A DNA stretch of 64,000 nt from Siphonodentalium dalli. Lineage: Eukaryota; Mollusca; Scaphopoda; Gadilida; Siphonodentaliidae. Where the stretch lies: contig CP136065.1 of the NCBI GenBank assembly GCA_032622095.1, forward strand, positions 150,915,577 through 150,979,576. Reading direction: 5' to 3'. The notes below the pieces were generated by a model. It had not been told where the DNA came from and ran no database searches. It saw nothing but the letters and a program-made list of their open reading frames with translations. This document shows positions 23,366-33,661 of this stretch, in pieces. Position numbers and translations under genes: made by a program. Positions within the stretch are counted from its first letter, which is position 1, and every line of letters starts with the position of its first letter.

Positions 23366-23674
23366 ATTCAAGTTAATATACGTTTATACGTTTATATTTC
23401 ATTGATACGTTCCTAATATGCATTGGGTTAGTGTTAGTAAGTATAGACTCACAGTGAGTACAGTTTATCAATGTTTACTTAACGGCAGCCTACTTAAAAG
23501 TAGGTGCCGGTCGTGTTGTTATTGCTAAATGGTATCACCGCTGATTAATCGTCACCTTCTTAACAGTGATCAATGAGTTGGAATGAGTAGGTATCAGGTA
23601 TGCGCTACCGAAGCTCTGTAAAAACAAGAACAGCTATATAAGATTTCCAGATCTGAAATGATGGCATATCAAAC

Positions 23675-23869
23675 ATGTCTTCCGAAAACATTGAGTGCAT
23701 TTTCTGTGGTGTCGAAGTTCGACCTCGGTAGGAAGGTTTGAACTGCGGTGGCTGTTCTCGTTGGCAGCATCGTAAGTGTCAGACTGACGTCAGCAGAGAA
23801 GTTTACAGACGAGCAGTGAAAGAGCGTTCAGATATCGACTGGTAATGTTCATCTTGTAAAACCAAACAG
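23675..23869 (+). pseudogene. MULE N-terminal PHD-type zinc finger, two stops
   Basis: Translates as MSSENIECIFCGVEVRPR, stop, EGLNCGGCSRWQHRKCQTD, VSREVYRRAVKERSDIDW, stop, CSSCKTKQ, then a GTATAT donor. The metal ligands C-x2-C, C-x2-C, H-x3-C, C-x2-C are all present, in the order typical of the PHD finger fused to MULE transposases in many invertebrate elements. The two stops (TAG at codon 19, TAA near codon 58) fall in an otherwise open frame. Each is one C-to-T change from a glutamine codon. Confidence 0.75.
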
Positions 23870-23952
23870 GTATATATATATTTTTAAATCATCATTTATA
23901 TATGCATGCAACACCTTTAAACAAAACAGAAGTATAATAATGTAAAAACTTT

Positions 23953-24050
23953 CAATTTACAATTTCGAAACTGAGAATTCATGGATCATGTTAGATAGAG
24001 AGCGTTTTATTTTCCGTTATAGATCTGTTAGAGACTAAAATCAAATTCAA
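23953..24050 (+). repeat. left copy of ~100-bp direct repeat flanking element E
   Basis: Shares ACAATTTCGAAA, GAATTCATG, ATGTTAGATA and TATAGATCTGTTAGAGACTA with 27156-27256, on the other side of element E. Confidence 0.8.
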
Positions 24051-24410
24051 TTTAGGGCAATTCCACGACGGAGAATGAAATTTGTGAAAAAATTAAATCT
24101 TGAATATTGACTAAACAGTTTGAAAATCTGATAGTCATGGTATTCAAGTTATTGAAAACAGTTTTTCTCTCTCTCATATTTATCATTTTAGTGCTGAAAG
24201 CTTATGCCATTGTTGACACACGTGTGCTACTAAAATATTTGCCAAAAGTGGCTTGTAAGAAATTGAGCAAATTGTAACAATTATTTAATATTGGCCTGTA
24301 GTATTTCAGTATTTAAATAGGTCGATGCACGCTATAACACATCTTGGGTTTATATTTCTGTGACTGATGTCCATTTGGGGAAAAATAATTTTCAGAAATC
24401 TACATACTAT

Positions 24411-24626
24411 ATGTAATGTCAGTCACGAAAATACTACCTTTTTTGGTATAAAACAATATTGCATGACAATATAACAACCATATCTTAGAGGCACTCAATA
24501 AACCTGAGCCGCAATGTCTGTGTTCAATATAAGCACCATCCGATGTCTAAGTTGACCGCTAGCAAGCGTTGAAATATGTAATGTCAGTCACACGTAATGT
24601 CAGTCACGGCATGTAATGTCAGTCAC
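24411..24626 (+). repeat. GTAATGTCAGTCAC motif cluster
   Basis: Four exact copies of GTAATGTCAGTCAC at about 24412, 24578, 24594 and 24612, three of them within 50 bp. Function unknown; it may be a subterminal protein-binding motif of element E. Confidence 0.8.
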
Positions 24627-25569
24627 ATTTTGCAATTTGTTCCTATTCTGGTAGATGGCATAAAAATCTTGTAAGAAAACATACTACATGTAGTAATTGG
24701 ATTTGTAAACGTATGCAGTTCCATATATAGGTGCATCTACTACTAGTAATTTTGAATATTGTTCTCATGATGTACATGTATGTGAGCATTGAATGTATGC
24801 GTAGTGGTATTTAAATTTTAATATAATAAGAAAAGTTTCAGAACATAGATGGCGAGTGAGTAAGTCGTACACGTCGTACTTATCTCCTGAGATGTGTGTT
24901 TGTGATTTTAATTTTAAGAGGACATGGAAAATCGGACCAGACTTGAAAGGTATGCTACATATTTTCCAAATTATCACAATATATATAAATATATAGATCT
25001 TGTTATGATATGAATTGGGACCTGAAGTAAAAACAAAATTAAATTTATTTTTTTTTATTTTGGTAAATTTTTTAATTTTTTTTCACCCCTGGAGTTTGGG
25101 CGCCCAAACCGGTAAACTGTATCAAAAACGGCCTGGATATGTCACTGGGTCAACAATATATATATTATACTGATTCATACATATACATGTGCCGGTACAT
25201 TTTTATGTACATTTGTGGAGTTTAACTTGATACTTGAATATATAGATGGATTTAGCATGTTACAACTTTCCCTGAAGTTCTATACTTCTGTATATATGAC
25301 CCCTTTCATTCATACAATTTTATGAATGAAGTATATGTCATCAATGATGACATCACTAATGATGTCATTTTGTTGTTGCTATGTCAGCTATGCAAACTTT
25401 TAGTATTCTGCTTCAGGTTTGGAAAACAAATTTGCTCTTGATATTATCTTCATAATATTGGAATTTTACCATTTTATCACAGTATTGACATAGATACAGG
25501 TATGACATGAAATAATTTGTATATGTAGGGGTTTTGGTTATTATTTAGGGGCTTATTTGAATAAATGCA

Positions 25570-27115
25570 ACTCATTTTTCGGCAGAAAGTGTTTTTTTGT
25601 TTAAAAAAAAAGGAAAATTGGAATTGGTGTATAATTCCCAATATAAATCTTCATTGTTTGCCTTGGATTACAAAAATGTTTATTTCAATGACTACATAAC
25701 TACTAATGTATCTACTTCAGGTTATTTCAATCATAAGAAACTTATTTTGGGGCAAAAAGAGTTTTTTTTAACATTTTAAACCATGAAAATTGGAATCCCA
25801 TTCTAGTTTGAAGATTTCAATGTCTGGTAGGTTGATGTTCAATTCAAACTGTTTTCATAACTGAAACCCAATGTTTATCATATTGAAAATGATATTTAAT
25901 GTGGAAGAAACTCAATTTTTGGGGCAAAAAGTGACCTTTTTAGCATTTGAAACCAGTGAAAAATTAAATTGAAAATTATTTTCATATTTGCGGTGTTTGG
26001 TAGGTTGCTAATCTGACAGAAATGTTTGCATGAACATTATCCAAGGTGTATACTTTTGAAAATCATATTTAATTTGAAACATAATTCTATTTTTGGGTAA
26101 AAATGCATTTTTTTTATTTGAAACCAGTGAAAATTGGAATCGGATGCTAATTTCCAATTTGAGGTGTTCATTAGGTTGCTATCCCTAAAAACTTGTTTGC
26201 ATGAATTAAATCCAATATATCTCATATTGAAATTCATACTTACTGTGATAAACACTGTTTTTAGGCAAAAAGTGCCTTTTTTGGCATTTGAAACTAGTGA
26301 AAATTGGAATCAGATCCTCGTTTCAAGTTCTCAATGTTTAGTGGGCTACTGTTCACTCATAATAATTGCATCAAATGAAATCCAATGTTTCTCATTTTGA
26401 AATTATATTTAATGTGGAAGAAACTCAGTTTTTTGGGCAAAATGTGCCTTTTTTGCTTTTGAAACCAGTAAAAAATGAAATTTAAACTATTTTCAAATTT
26501 GCCGTGTTTGGTAGGTTGCTAATCTGACAGAAATGTTTGCATGAACATTATCCAAGGTGTATACTTTTGAAAATCATATTTAATTTGAAACAGAATTCTA
26601 TTTTTGGGTAAAAATGCATTTTTTTTATTTGAAACCAGAGAAAATTGGAATCGGATGCTAATTTCCAATTTGAGGTGTTCATTAGGTTGCTATCCCTAAA
26701 AACTTGTTTGCATGAATTAAATCCAATATATCTCATATTGAAATTCATACTTACTGTGATAAACACTGTTTTTAGGCAAAAAGTGCCTTTTTTGGCATTT
26801 GAAACTAGTGAAAATTGGAATCAGATCCTCGTTTCAAGTTCTCAATGTTTAGTGGGCTACTGTTCACTCATAATAATTGCATCAATGATATCCAATGTTT
26901 ATCATTTTGAAATTATATTTAATGTGGAAGAAACTCAGTTTTTTGGGCAAAATGTGCCTTTTTTGAATTTGAAACCAGTGAAAAATTAAATTTAAACTAT
27001 TTTCAATTTGCTGTGTTTGGTAGGTTGCTAATCTGATCGAAATGTGTGCATGAGCAATATCAAAGTTGTATACTATTGAAAATCATATTTACTGTGAAAC
27101 AGAGCTCTAATTTTG
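25570..27115 (+). repeat. ~171-bp satellite in 511-bp higher-order repeats
   Basis: Nine to ten monomers, each beginning TTTTTGGGCAAAAAGTGCC and carrying TTTGAAACCAGTGAAAATTG and TTTGGTAGGTTGCTAATC. Start positions are about 25575, 25747, 25918, 26093, 26262, 26430, 26604, 26771 and 26942. Monomers three apart (e.g. 26093 and 26604) are nearly identical while neighbours differ, so the recent unit is a trimer of about 511 bp. Confidence 0.9.
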
Positions 27116-27155
27116 GGCACACAAATTTCATTCTCCGTCGTGGAATTGCCCTAAA

Positions 27156-27256
27156 ATACAATTTCGAAATTTTGAATTCATGTTAGATAAAGAGAGTTTT
27201 ATTTTCCGTTATATTCCGTTTTCCGTTATAGATCTGTTAGAGACTAAAATCCAATT
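27156..27256 (+). repeat. right copy of ~100-bp direct repeat flanking element E
   Basis: Matches 23953-24050. It has an extra TTCCGTTATATTCCG-type microduplication near 27205-27230. Confidence 0.8.
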
Positions 27257-27448
27257 CATATGTATTTTACCGGGTACCAACCAACCAGATGTCAGTTCCA
27301 TTCAACACGTCTCCACCACCGTTTTAGAATCAACCGTTACCACCGATCTTCCGCCACCACTTGAAAGTACCAGGCAATCGTCACAGGGTCATTTCCAGAT
27401 CATCGACAGCTTGAACAACTCACAGTTCGACGTTTCGCGGGAAGTTAG

Positions 27449-27988
27449 AAACAGAAAACCAGTTCAGACAAAGAAGAGTCTATCCTCGAAGAATCCATTC
27501 ACCGTGATGAATACACAGACCGTGACAGGGTATTCAAGCATTTCCGACGGTGTCTGGCCATTACGTTCCTGCCACATGAGGATATACCAGAGGCATTCGA
27601 GCACCTACGTCAAAAGATTCAACCAGATGCACATCAGATGGTAACCTTTATGGATTATGTCAAGGCAACGTGGCTGGAAAGCACAGTGTGGAGCCCAGAG
27701 TAGTGGTGTGTGTTTGGGAGAAGTATTAGAACGAACAATGACGTCGAGGGGTGGCATACCAGACTTAACCAACGGGCAACTAACAACAACCTGCCGTTCT
27801 ATTTGCTACTCACATTACTATACCAAGAGGCATCGGAGATTCTTGTACAAGTGAAGATGGTCAGTGAAGGGAAGCTGAGCCGAAGACAGAAAGCTGATAG
27901 TAAAAAGTTGCAGGGAAGAATATTTAAGTTGTGGGACGTACAGCTACGACTCGAAAGAAATTTCATCGTCATCACTGCTAAAACTTAA
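27449..27988 (+). pseudogene. MULE transposase C-terminal region, in-frame TAG
   Basis: In one frame it reads FKHFRRCLAITFLPHEDIPE, YVKATWLESTVWSPE, stop (TAG), WCVFGRSIRTNNDVEGWHTR, LNQRATNNNLPFYLLLTLLY, VSEGKLSRRQKADSKKLQGR, ending TAKT and a true stop at 27986-27988. The block VF..FR..LA..FLP, the Y-V-x2-T-W motif and TNNDVEGWH..LN are typical of the region after the catalytic domain in invertebrate PHD/FLYWCH MULE proteins. Upstream, 27285-27448 continues in another frame (HFQIIDS...), so frame and catalytic domain are both lost. Confidence 0.8.
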
Positions 27989-28944
27989 GAAATTTCCAAA
28001 CTATATGCACCAGTTCGGCACGACCAATAAGATGTTTGCTCTCCACCAGTTCAACGACCAATAAGATAATCAAATACCGTAAACCGGGGTAACTTGAGAC
28101 AGTTTTGAGGGTATTTTAAAGCTAACTTGAAATAAATGTTTTGGACCCTAGCCACATCACTTGACACTTCTCAAACAACTTCTCAGCTATTGATCTCTAA
28201 TAGTTCTAACCTGTTGTAGCATTGTATATGGCAAAAATAGTGGCCTGAACGGGTGTCTCAAGTCACCCCGGCAATGGGGTGACTTGAGACAGATGCCTCC
28301 TAAACTCATATAACATCTTGTTCCACTGCCCCAATTTGACTCCAGTAGTAGGACAGACCGATAATGATGCAACAGAGAAAGATTACTTTAATAAGAATTA
28401 TAATTTAGATTTTAGCAATCTATATTTGCTATTCACCACTATCCAGACTGTATAATAATAATCATGTGTCGATATTAGAATGCAATGCCATTGTATCATC
28501 CCATGTGATGCTGAAATAGGCACAGCAATAATTTAATGGATCGGCATGTTCATACTACTTGTCATCTTAGAAAACAAATAGTATACCTTACCTATTATTT
28601 CAGGATTTTTATAAACATTTCAAGAAATATATAAGAGAACAAACTGGATGGCACTTAAGTGGCTTTTAATAACACTTTCTTTACTGAATACTCATTGCCG
28701 AGTAGTGGCCAAAGAAAATGCTCAGATAACAACTTCAACAAACAGACATATATAGACCATTTGTATAACTTATTGTCTGAACGCTTCCCCACCATTGCAA
28801 TAAGCGAGATCACTGATTCGCTACCGTATTAGAATTAGATCCATCCAGCCCATTCCGTGCATTCAGTGCTACAGGTCAAAGTTCTGTCTGGAGTAGCATT
28901 CTTTTAAATATTCATGAATTCCATATTGCTACATCAAAGAATTT

Positions 28945-29580
28945 AGGCTTAGGGTTATAATATAGGGTTCATGTTGAACTAGTGAAAGGGTTATGGTTTG
29001 CTTTAGGGTTAACCGTTAGGGCACCCTTTAGGGTCAAATCTCACCCCCTCGATCACATGTTTAGGGTTAGGGTTCATCCTTTATGGACAAAGCGTATCCT
29101 CTCGATCACAGGTTTAGGGTTAGAGCTCACACTTTAAGGGCAAATCCAACCCCCGCAATCACAGGTTTAGGGAAAGGGGCTCATCCTTTATGGGCAAAGC
29201 GTATCCCCTCGATCACTGGTTTATGGTTAGGGCTCATGTTGATCTAGTGAAAGAGTTAGGGTTTGCTTCAGGGTTAGGGCACCCTTTAGGGTCAAATCCC
29301 ATCCCCTCGATCACAGGTTTAAGGTTTGGATTCACCCCTAATGGGCAAATTCCATCCCTCGATTACAGGTTTAGGGTTAGAGCTCACACTTTAAGGGCAA
29401 ATCCAACCCCCGCAATCACAGGTTTAGGGAAAGGGGCTCATCCTTTATGGGCAAAGCGTATCCCCTCGATCACTGGTTTAGGTTTAGGGCTCATCTTGAA
29501 CTAGGTAAAGGCTTAGGGTTTCCTTTTGGGTTAGTGCACCCTTTAGGGTCAATGACCACCACCTCAATCACATGGTTAGG
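28945..29580 (+). repeat. TTAGGG-containing minisatellite
   Basis: Units of about 60 bp built from GGTTTAGGGTTAGGGCTCAT, TTTATGGGCAAAGCGTATC and CCCTCGATCACA. A ~115-bp stretch at about 29109-29222 is repeated almost exactly at about 29366-29480, showing recent amplification with a ~257-bp period. Inverted counterpart at 30296-30430. Confidence 0.88.
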
Positions 29581-29584
29581 GTTA

Positions 29585-30290
29585 TCGGAGATACGAGTCT
29601 TTGAGCCATGGTCCATGGCTACATAACAAAGATACGAGTCTTGTATCCGTGGAGCCATGGCTCCATAAAGGAGAAACGAGTCTTGGAGCCATGTCTCCAT
29701 AACGAAGATACGAGTCTTGGAGCCATGGCTCCATAACGGAGATACAATTCTTGGAGCCATGGCTCCATAACGAAGATCTCGTTTGGAGCTATGACATACA
29801 CTTAGGCTCCATGGCTCCTAGACTCGTATCTTCATTATGGAGCCATGGCTCCATGGCTAAAAGACTTGTATCCTCGTTATGGAGCTATGGAGCCATATCG
29901 GAGACACAAGTCTTCGAGTCATGGAGCCATGGCTCCATAACAAGTCTTGGAGCCATAACGAAGATACGAGGTTTGGAACCATGACATACTTTCGTGTGGC
30001 TCCATGGCTCAGAGACTCGTATCTTCGTTATGGAGCCATGGCTCAAAGACTCGATTCTTCGTTATGGACCTATGGAGCCATATAGGAGCCACGAGCCTCA
30101 GAGCCATGGCTCCATAATGAAGATACGAGTCTTGGAGCCATACGAAAGTTTATGTAATGGCGCCATAACGGTGATGTATGTATTCGTGTAGCTGTTGCTT
30201 CGTGGCTTTATGGCACCATGGCTCCATGACACGTATCTCTGTTATGGATCCATGGCTCAATGCGAGACTCGTATGAGTCGTATCTCTGTT
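29585..30290. repeat. palindromic minisatellite (GGAGCCATGGCTCC)
   Basis: About 34-bp units with a perfect palindrome GGAGCCATGGCTCC joined by ATAACGAAGATACGAGTCTT. Left of about 29800 the linker reads one way. To the right it appears mostly as its complement (AGACTCGTATCTTCGTTATG), so the array is mirror-symmetric. Confidence 0.9.
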
Positions 30291-30295
30291 ATATC

Positions 30296-30430
30296 CTAAT
30301 CCTGTGATCGAGGGGATACGCTTTGCCCATACAAGATGAGCCCTAACCCTGATCGAGGGGGTGGGCTTTGACCCTAAAGGGTGCTCTAACCCTAATTCAA
30401 CATGAGCCCTAACCCTAAACATGTGATCGT
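30296..30430 (-). repeat. inverted counterpart of TTAGGG minisatellite
   Basis: Carries GATCGAGGGGATACGCTTTG and GAGCCCTAACCCTAAA, the reverse complement of units at 28945-29580. Confidence 0.88.
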
Positions 30431-31099
30431 AGTACTTGCAGTCAGTCAACTACATGTAGATTATCATTCAATTTTACTTGTGCAACTTATCATGTGCGTT
30501 AACTGAGATAAACTGTAGTAGTTAGCAACTAAATAGCACATGTAGCCATATATAGCATGTATAGGTCATATCCGTGTGACTGTCTCAAGTCACCCCGAGT
30601 ATGTCGAAAATCATGTTTTTCTTAGAAAGCATAAAATATGTAACTACATACATAAAATGACAATCTGTTGACACATCAGATATATATTTCTGGAGTCTTG
30701 GTCATATTCATCTCCATATACTCCGCATGGTGTATGCGGTGCAAGTGGTCAAATTTTTGCGAAAAAAAATAAATGAAATGCTCAGACCAGTTGCTCCATT
30801 TTTTTTCAATTGCATCTCATTATTTATAGATTATTATCAAATAAATATACCTGTCATCAGAATAAATAAGATTTATTTAAATGTAAGAACAATAGAGAAT
30901 GATTATAGTGCCTGAAATATGGCACCATCCTGTTTTGTCTCAAGTAACCCCGGTGTCTCAAGTTACCCCGGTTTACGGTACCATCGTTATTATTGTTTTG
31001 TATTATATCATTTAATATTATATTTGTTAATTCCATTACATAAATAAAATTTGATTTTAAACTAATATACCGTACTTATAATTTCTTATATATAACTGA

Positions 31100-31205
31100 A
31101 GAAAGCAATTACTCAAGGTCCCAATCATCCTGACTCAAGGTCCCAATCGTCTGAGGTCCCAATCGTCCAAGGTCCCAATCGTCCAAGGTCCCAATCGTCT
31201 GACAA
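31100..31205 (-). repeat. inverted minisatellite AAGGTCCCAATCGTCC
   Basis: Five or so units, the reverse complement of the array at 23200-23365. Together they bound the MULE complex. Confidence 0.9.
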
Positions 31206-31506
31206 TCGATTGAGGTGCTCGTTCATTCGGCTTTGAATAAATCACGACTCGGGCGACGCCATCGTTGTGACAAATACGCGCATTTAGCGTTGATGTCAAG
31301 TAACCCATAGATCTACGATACTTTAGTAGTTTGGCTAGAGAAGAGCCAGTCTGAATTATAAAATAATAATTACTAAATTAGAACTAGAAGATTATCGCGA
31401 AAATAGGAAATTCAAATCAACAAGAAAAAGTTTGAGGCACTAGTCGAAAAAAAATTAAAAAGATTTCTTTAATTCTCAACAGCTGTTTGTTTATTCAATG
31501 ATTTAC

Positions 31507-31581
31507 ATGATAGTTCATGGGTGATAAGTTATCCGTTATTATTTCCCAAGCTCTGGAAAACAAATCTTCTTGGACCGCCAT
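31507..31581 (-). CDS. ANAPC2: ANAPC2 exon 1 (codons 1-25)
   Basis: Reads MAVQEDLFSRAWEIITDNLS, then PMNYH, then a GTAAAT donor. The pattern QE-x-L...AW...L-x-P matches the start of human ANAPC2 (QELLVAWNTVSTGLVPPA). The phase-0 end joins exon 2 (NSLSTTYPHS) without a break. ATG at 31581-31579 has a good context (AGGATGGCG). The frame stays open upstream to an ATG near 31776, so a longer N-terminus cannot be excluded. The exon is 9.5 kb from exon 2. Confidence 0.75.
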
Positions 31582-31861
31582 CCTGAGGGGTGTGCTCGAT
31601 CGACGTTCTTGATGACCATCGCAGTCGCACTGTACAATCGTCTTGGCGTGTATTTGGACACAGCGGCGTGTATTTTCGTCGCTGTACGTGGTGTTTATCA
31701 CTACAGTTACAATGGTGTTTATAGTTACTATTTTGAGAAAGAACGAGGCGAAGAGTTCTGAAATCGCAGATCTCAAGGTGTGTTCTGTTATATTCTGCCT
31801 ATATCAGCCACCATTAGGTAGACACATGTAGCCAAATCAGCACGTTGGAATCGATCGGTCC

Positions 31862-31871
31862 AAAAGAAGAG

Positions 31872-31904
<33 letters not shown>

Positions 31905-31943
31905 GGGTCTCGGGTAGCTATCACCAAATAAGATATATATATA

Positions 31944-31983
<40 letters not shown>

Positions 31984-31985
31984 AC

Positions 31986-32034
<49 letters not shown>
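31862..32034. repeat. (AT)n and (CT)n microsatellites
   Basis: AT repeats at about 31875-31900 and 31932-31945, then a long CT run with a CACT interruption to about 32034. The adjacent R1 copy starts right after it. Confidence 0.95.
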
Positions 32035-32036
<2 letters not shown>

Positions 32037-32039
32037 GAA

Positions 32040-32291
32040 GACGGACAACTCTAAAATAAAGTGGTAATAATAGCCACTTGATTTTAGAGTTATCCATCTT
32101 GATCGGAAATTTGTCCGTTTGACCACGTGTTTTCTGGGCCACATCTCGAGAAATCAACATACTTCAAAAATCGATATCTGATCACTCTGAGCTTTGATGG
32201 GTGTGTACCTCGACTCGAATGAAATATGTTTTACCAACGAAGCCAAATAAATAGTAATTTAGGAGCGTCTGATCGGATTGAGTACCTTTAA
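32040..32291 (+). repeat. R1 dispersed repeat, most complete copy
   Basis: Starts with a hairpin (AACTCTAAAATAAAGTGG ... CCACTTGATTTTAGAGTT) and ends CGGATTGAGTACCTTTAA. Same internal order as 9608-9837. Confidence 0.88.
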
Positions 32292-32894
32292 CTGATTTTA
32301 TCCAATAGCAAATAGAACAACAAAAATAAAGCACAGATCCTGATGGCGTATCAAAATTAAATCAATGTGAATCATTAACATCTCTAACATCTGTGATTAA
32401 CATCGAAAGCCATCAAAGAGCATTCGTGTCCTCCAGACGGCTTATTATAGTCAGAGAAATACATGTACAAACAAATAATCGCAGGTTATCGATCGGGAGA
32501 GGTAAAATAGGTACGGTACGGTACCAGAAAAACACACTGATACCAAGCTTAAGACCGTCGGCGTATGTCTACACACTAAATATGGGCACCTTTGTACGAA
32601 TATTTATACAATATCAATATAACTAATTTTACATGACATTAAATTGTGTCCATCATCATCTTGTCCTTGATGATGGATTCACGGAGTAAATGTACAACAA
32701 TATATTTTTACAGCCATTTTCTCATTCTGCCTTCTCGTGATAAATATATATTGATAATGATATGCAACTGTATCATAGTTTGTATTCATCTTATATATGT
32801 TCATGCATAAATTATATCTATCAACCAATCTATTTACAATACAGACACTGTAATTATTTCGTCACTCACAATTTTATATACATTATGTATATTG
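32292..32894. other. no feature recognised
   Basis: Plain AT-rich sequence with short chance ORFs. Confidence 0.5.
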
Positions 32895-33270
32895 CGATCA
32901 TCATCATTCGCATGAATAATAGTTGACAGTCCAGTCATCACCATCCTCATCGTCGTCGTCATCGTCGTACCGGTACATCGTTGTCCGATTGTCGTTATCG
33001 TTATCGTCGTTATCATCATCGTCGTCGCCTCGTCATCATCATCAGCATCATCATCATTATTATCATCGCCCTGCATCCGCATTGTTGTCTTCATTGCCAT
33101 TAACATCATCATTGTCATCCTCATCATCGTGAATCTGCATTGTTATTGCCATCAACATCGTTATTATCATCAGCAACATCATCACCAACTGAATGTTGTC
33201 AATGCATCTCCACAATCATCTTCGTCGCCATGACTACCAGCAACACCAACATCGTTTTCGTCATCATCAT
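32895..33270. repeat. degenerate trinucleotide repeat (CAT/CGT)
   Basis: Mixed CATCATCGTCGTC array. The low-complexity ORFs on both strands (poly-Ser plus, Asp/Met/Thr minus) are artefacts of the repeat. Confidence 0.92.
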
Positions 33271-33661
33271 CACACCGGACAATTTCCACAGATATATATC
33301 AGGTACCGGTAGCTGATCAAATATTGACACCCGGTTAACAACATACTATATATAAGTGCATAGTGTGCATGGGAAGAAAAATAATTTGTTCAACTTGTTT
33401 TAATGTGTGTTATTTAAATAAAGCGGTATGGGCATTATAATTTTTAGGCCAAGATGAGTCACGACAAAAAAAACCCTCCCCCTGCACCCCTTAATAAATG
33501 TTTGCACCGAACGCGCTCTGCTGGGTCAATACATTGGCTGACTCCCTGTTCAAAAGTATTTTCGGATGTCTCAAGGATGAAGCGAGAACTTTGCCTACCA
33601 AGGCAGAATTGGAATCTTTGAGTCATTTTTTTCCAAAATTTTAAACTCCCAAATTGTTCAC
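33271..33661. other. no feature recognised
   Basis: Nothing beyond AT-rich sequence and a short run of C near 33475-33490. Confidence 0.5.

Larger units (their letters stand above)
24051..27155. mobile_element. element E: 3.1-kb TIR element carrying a satellite
   Basis: Terminal inverted repeats of about 36 bp: left TTTAGGGCAATTCCACGACG, continuing GAGAATGAAATTTGTG; the right end is the exact complement (CACAAATTTCATTCTCCGTC ...). The left part has the GTAATGTCAGTCAC motif cluster. The right half is a 171-bp satellite array. No transposase; non-autonomous. The 100-bp flanks are directly repeated. Confidence 0.88.
28077..30978. mobile_element. element G: 2.9-kb TIR element with TA target duplication
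   Basis: Ends CCGTAAACCGGGGTAACTTG (left) and its exact complement at the right, flanked by TA on both sides (28075-28076, 30979-30980). Subterminal copies of GTCTCAAGTCACCCCG occur at about 28255 and 30583. The interior holds a mirrored set of minisatellites and a MITE-C remnant (about 28670-28800). There is no transposase ORF. TA duplication suggests a Tc1/mariner or pogo-like parent. Confidence 0.88.
23200..31205 (+). mobile_element. decayed MULE-type transposon with nested insertions
   Basis: Outer limits are two minisatellites in opposite orientation (GACGATTGGGACCTTG at 23200-23365, AAGGTCCCAATCGTC at 31100-31205), which could be its terminal inverted repeats. Inside are an N-terminal PHD-like exon (23675-23869) and a MULE C-terminal region (27449-27988), both with stops. 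Removing the elements at 24051-27155 and 28077-30978 leaves about 2 kb, too short for a full MULE, so the catalytic DDE region is deleted. The whole complex fills most of ANAPC2 intron 1. Confidence 0.6.

Noticed and set aside
23675-23869. Alternative genetic code reading TAA/TAG as glutamine
   Set aside because: The element is a degraded transposon, and other genes in the window (the 406-aa gene ends in TAA) behave as in the standard code.
27180-27644. 154-codon ORF as an independent gene
   Set aside because: It mixes the upstream MULE frame (HFQIIDS...) with a frameshifted C-terminal region whose true frame is the TNNDVEGWH one.
28945-29580. True telomere or chromosome end
   Set aside because: TTAGGG words are embedded in a ~60-bp degenerate unit, inverted on the other side, and bounded by transposon ends.
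29190-30449. Overlapping ORFs with MEPWLH / GLGFGLIL-like repeats
   Set aside because: Encoded by mirrored minisatellites in element G; no start context or conservation.
31616-31774. Plus-strand frame with a hydrophobic run (YVVFITTVTMVFIVTIL) and a GTGTGT donor opposite the ANAPC2 5' region
   Set aside because: No good start codon before the hydrophobic run, and it overlaps the upstream region of ANAPC2 exon 1. A divergent membrane-protein exon is possible but unsupported.
32834-33132. Low-complexity ORFs on both strands (Asp/Met-rich and poly-Ser)
   Set aside because: Produced by the CAT/CGT trinucleotide repeat.
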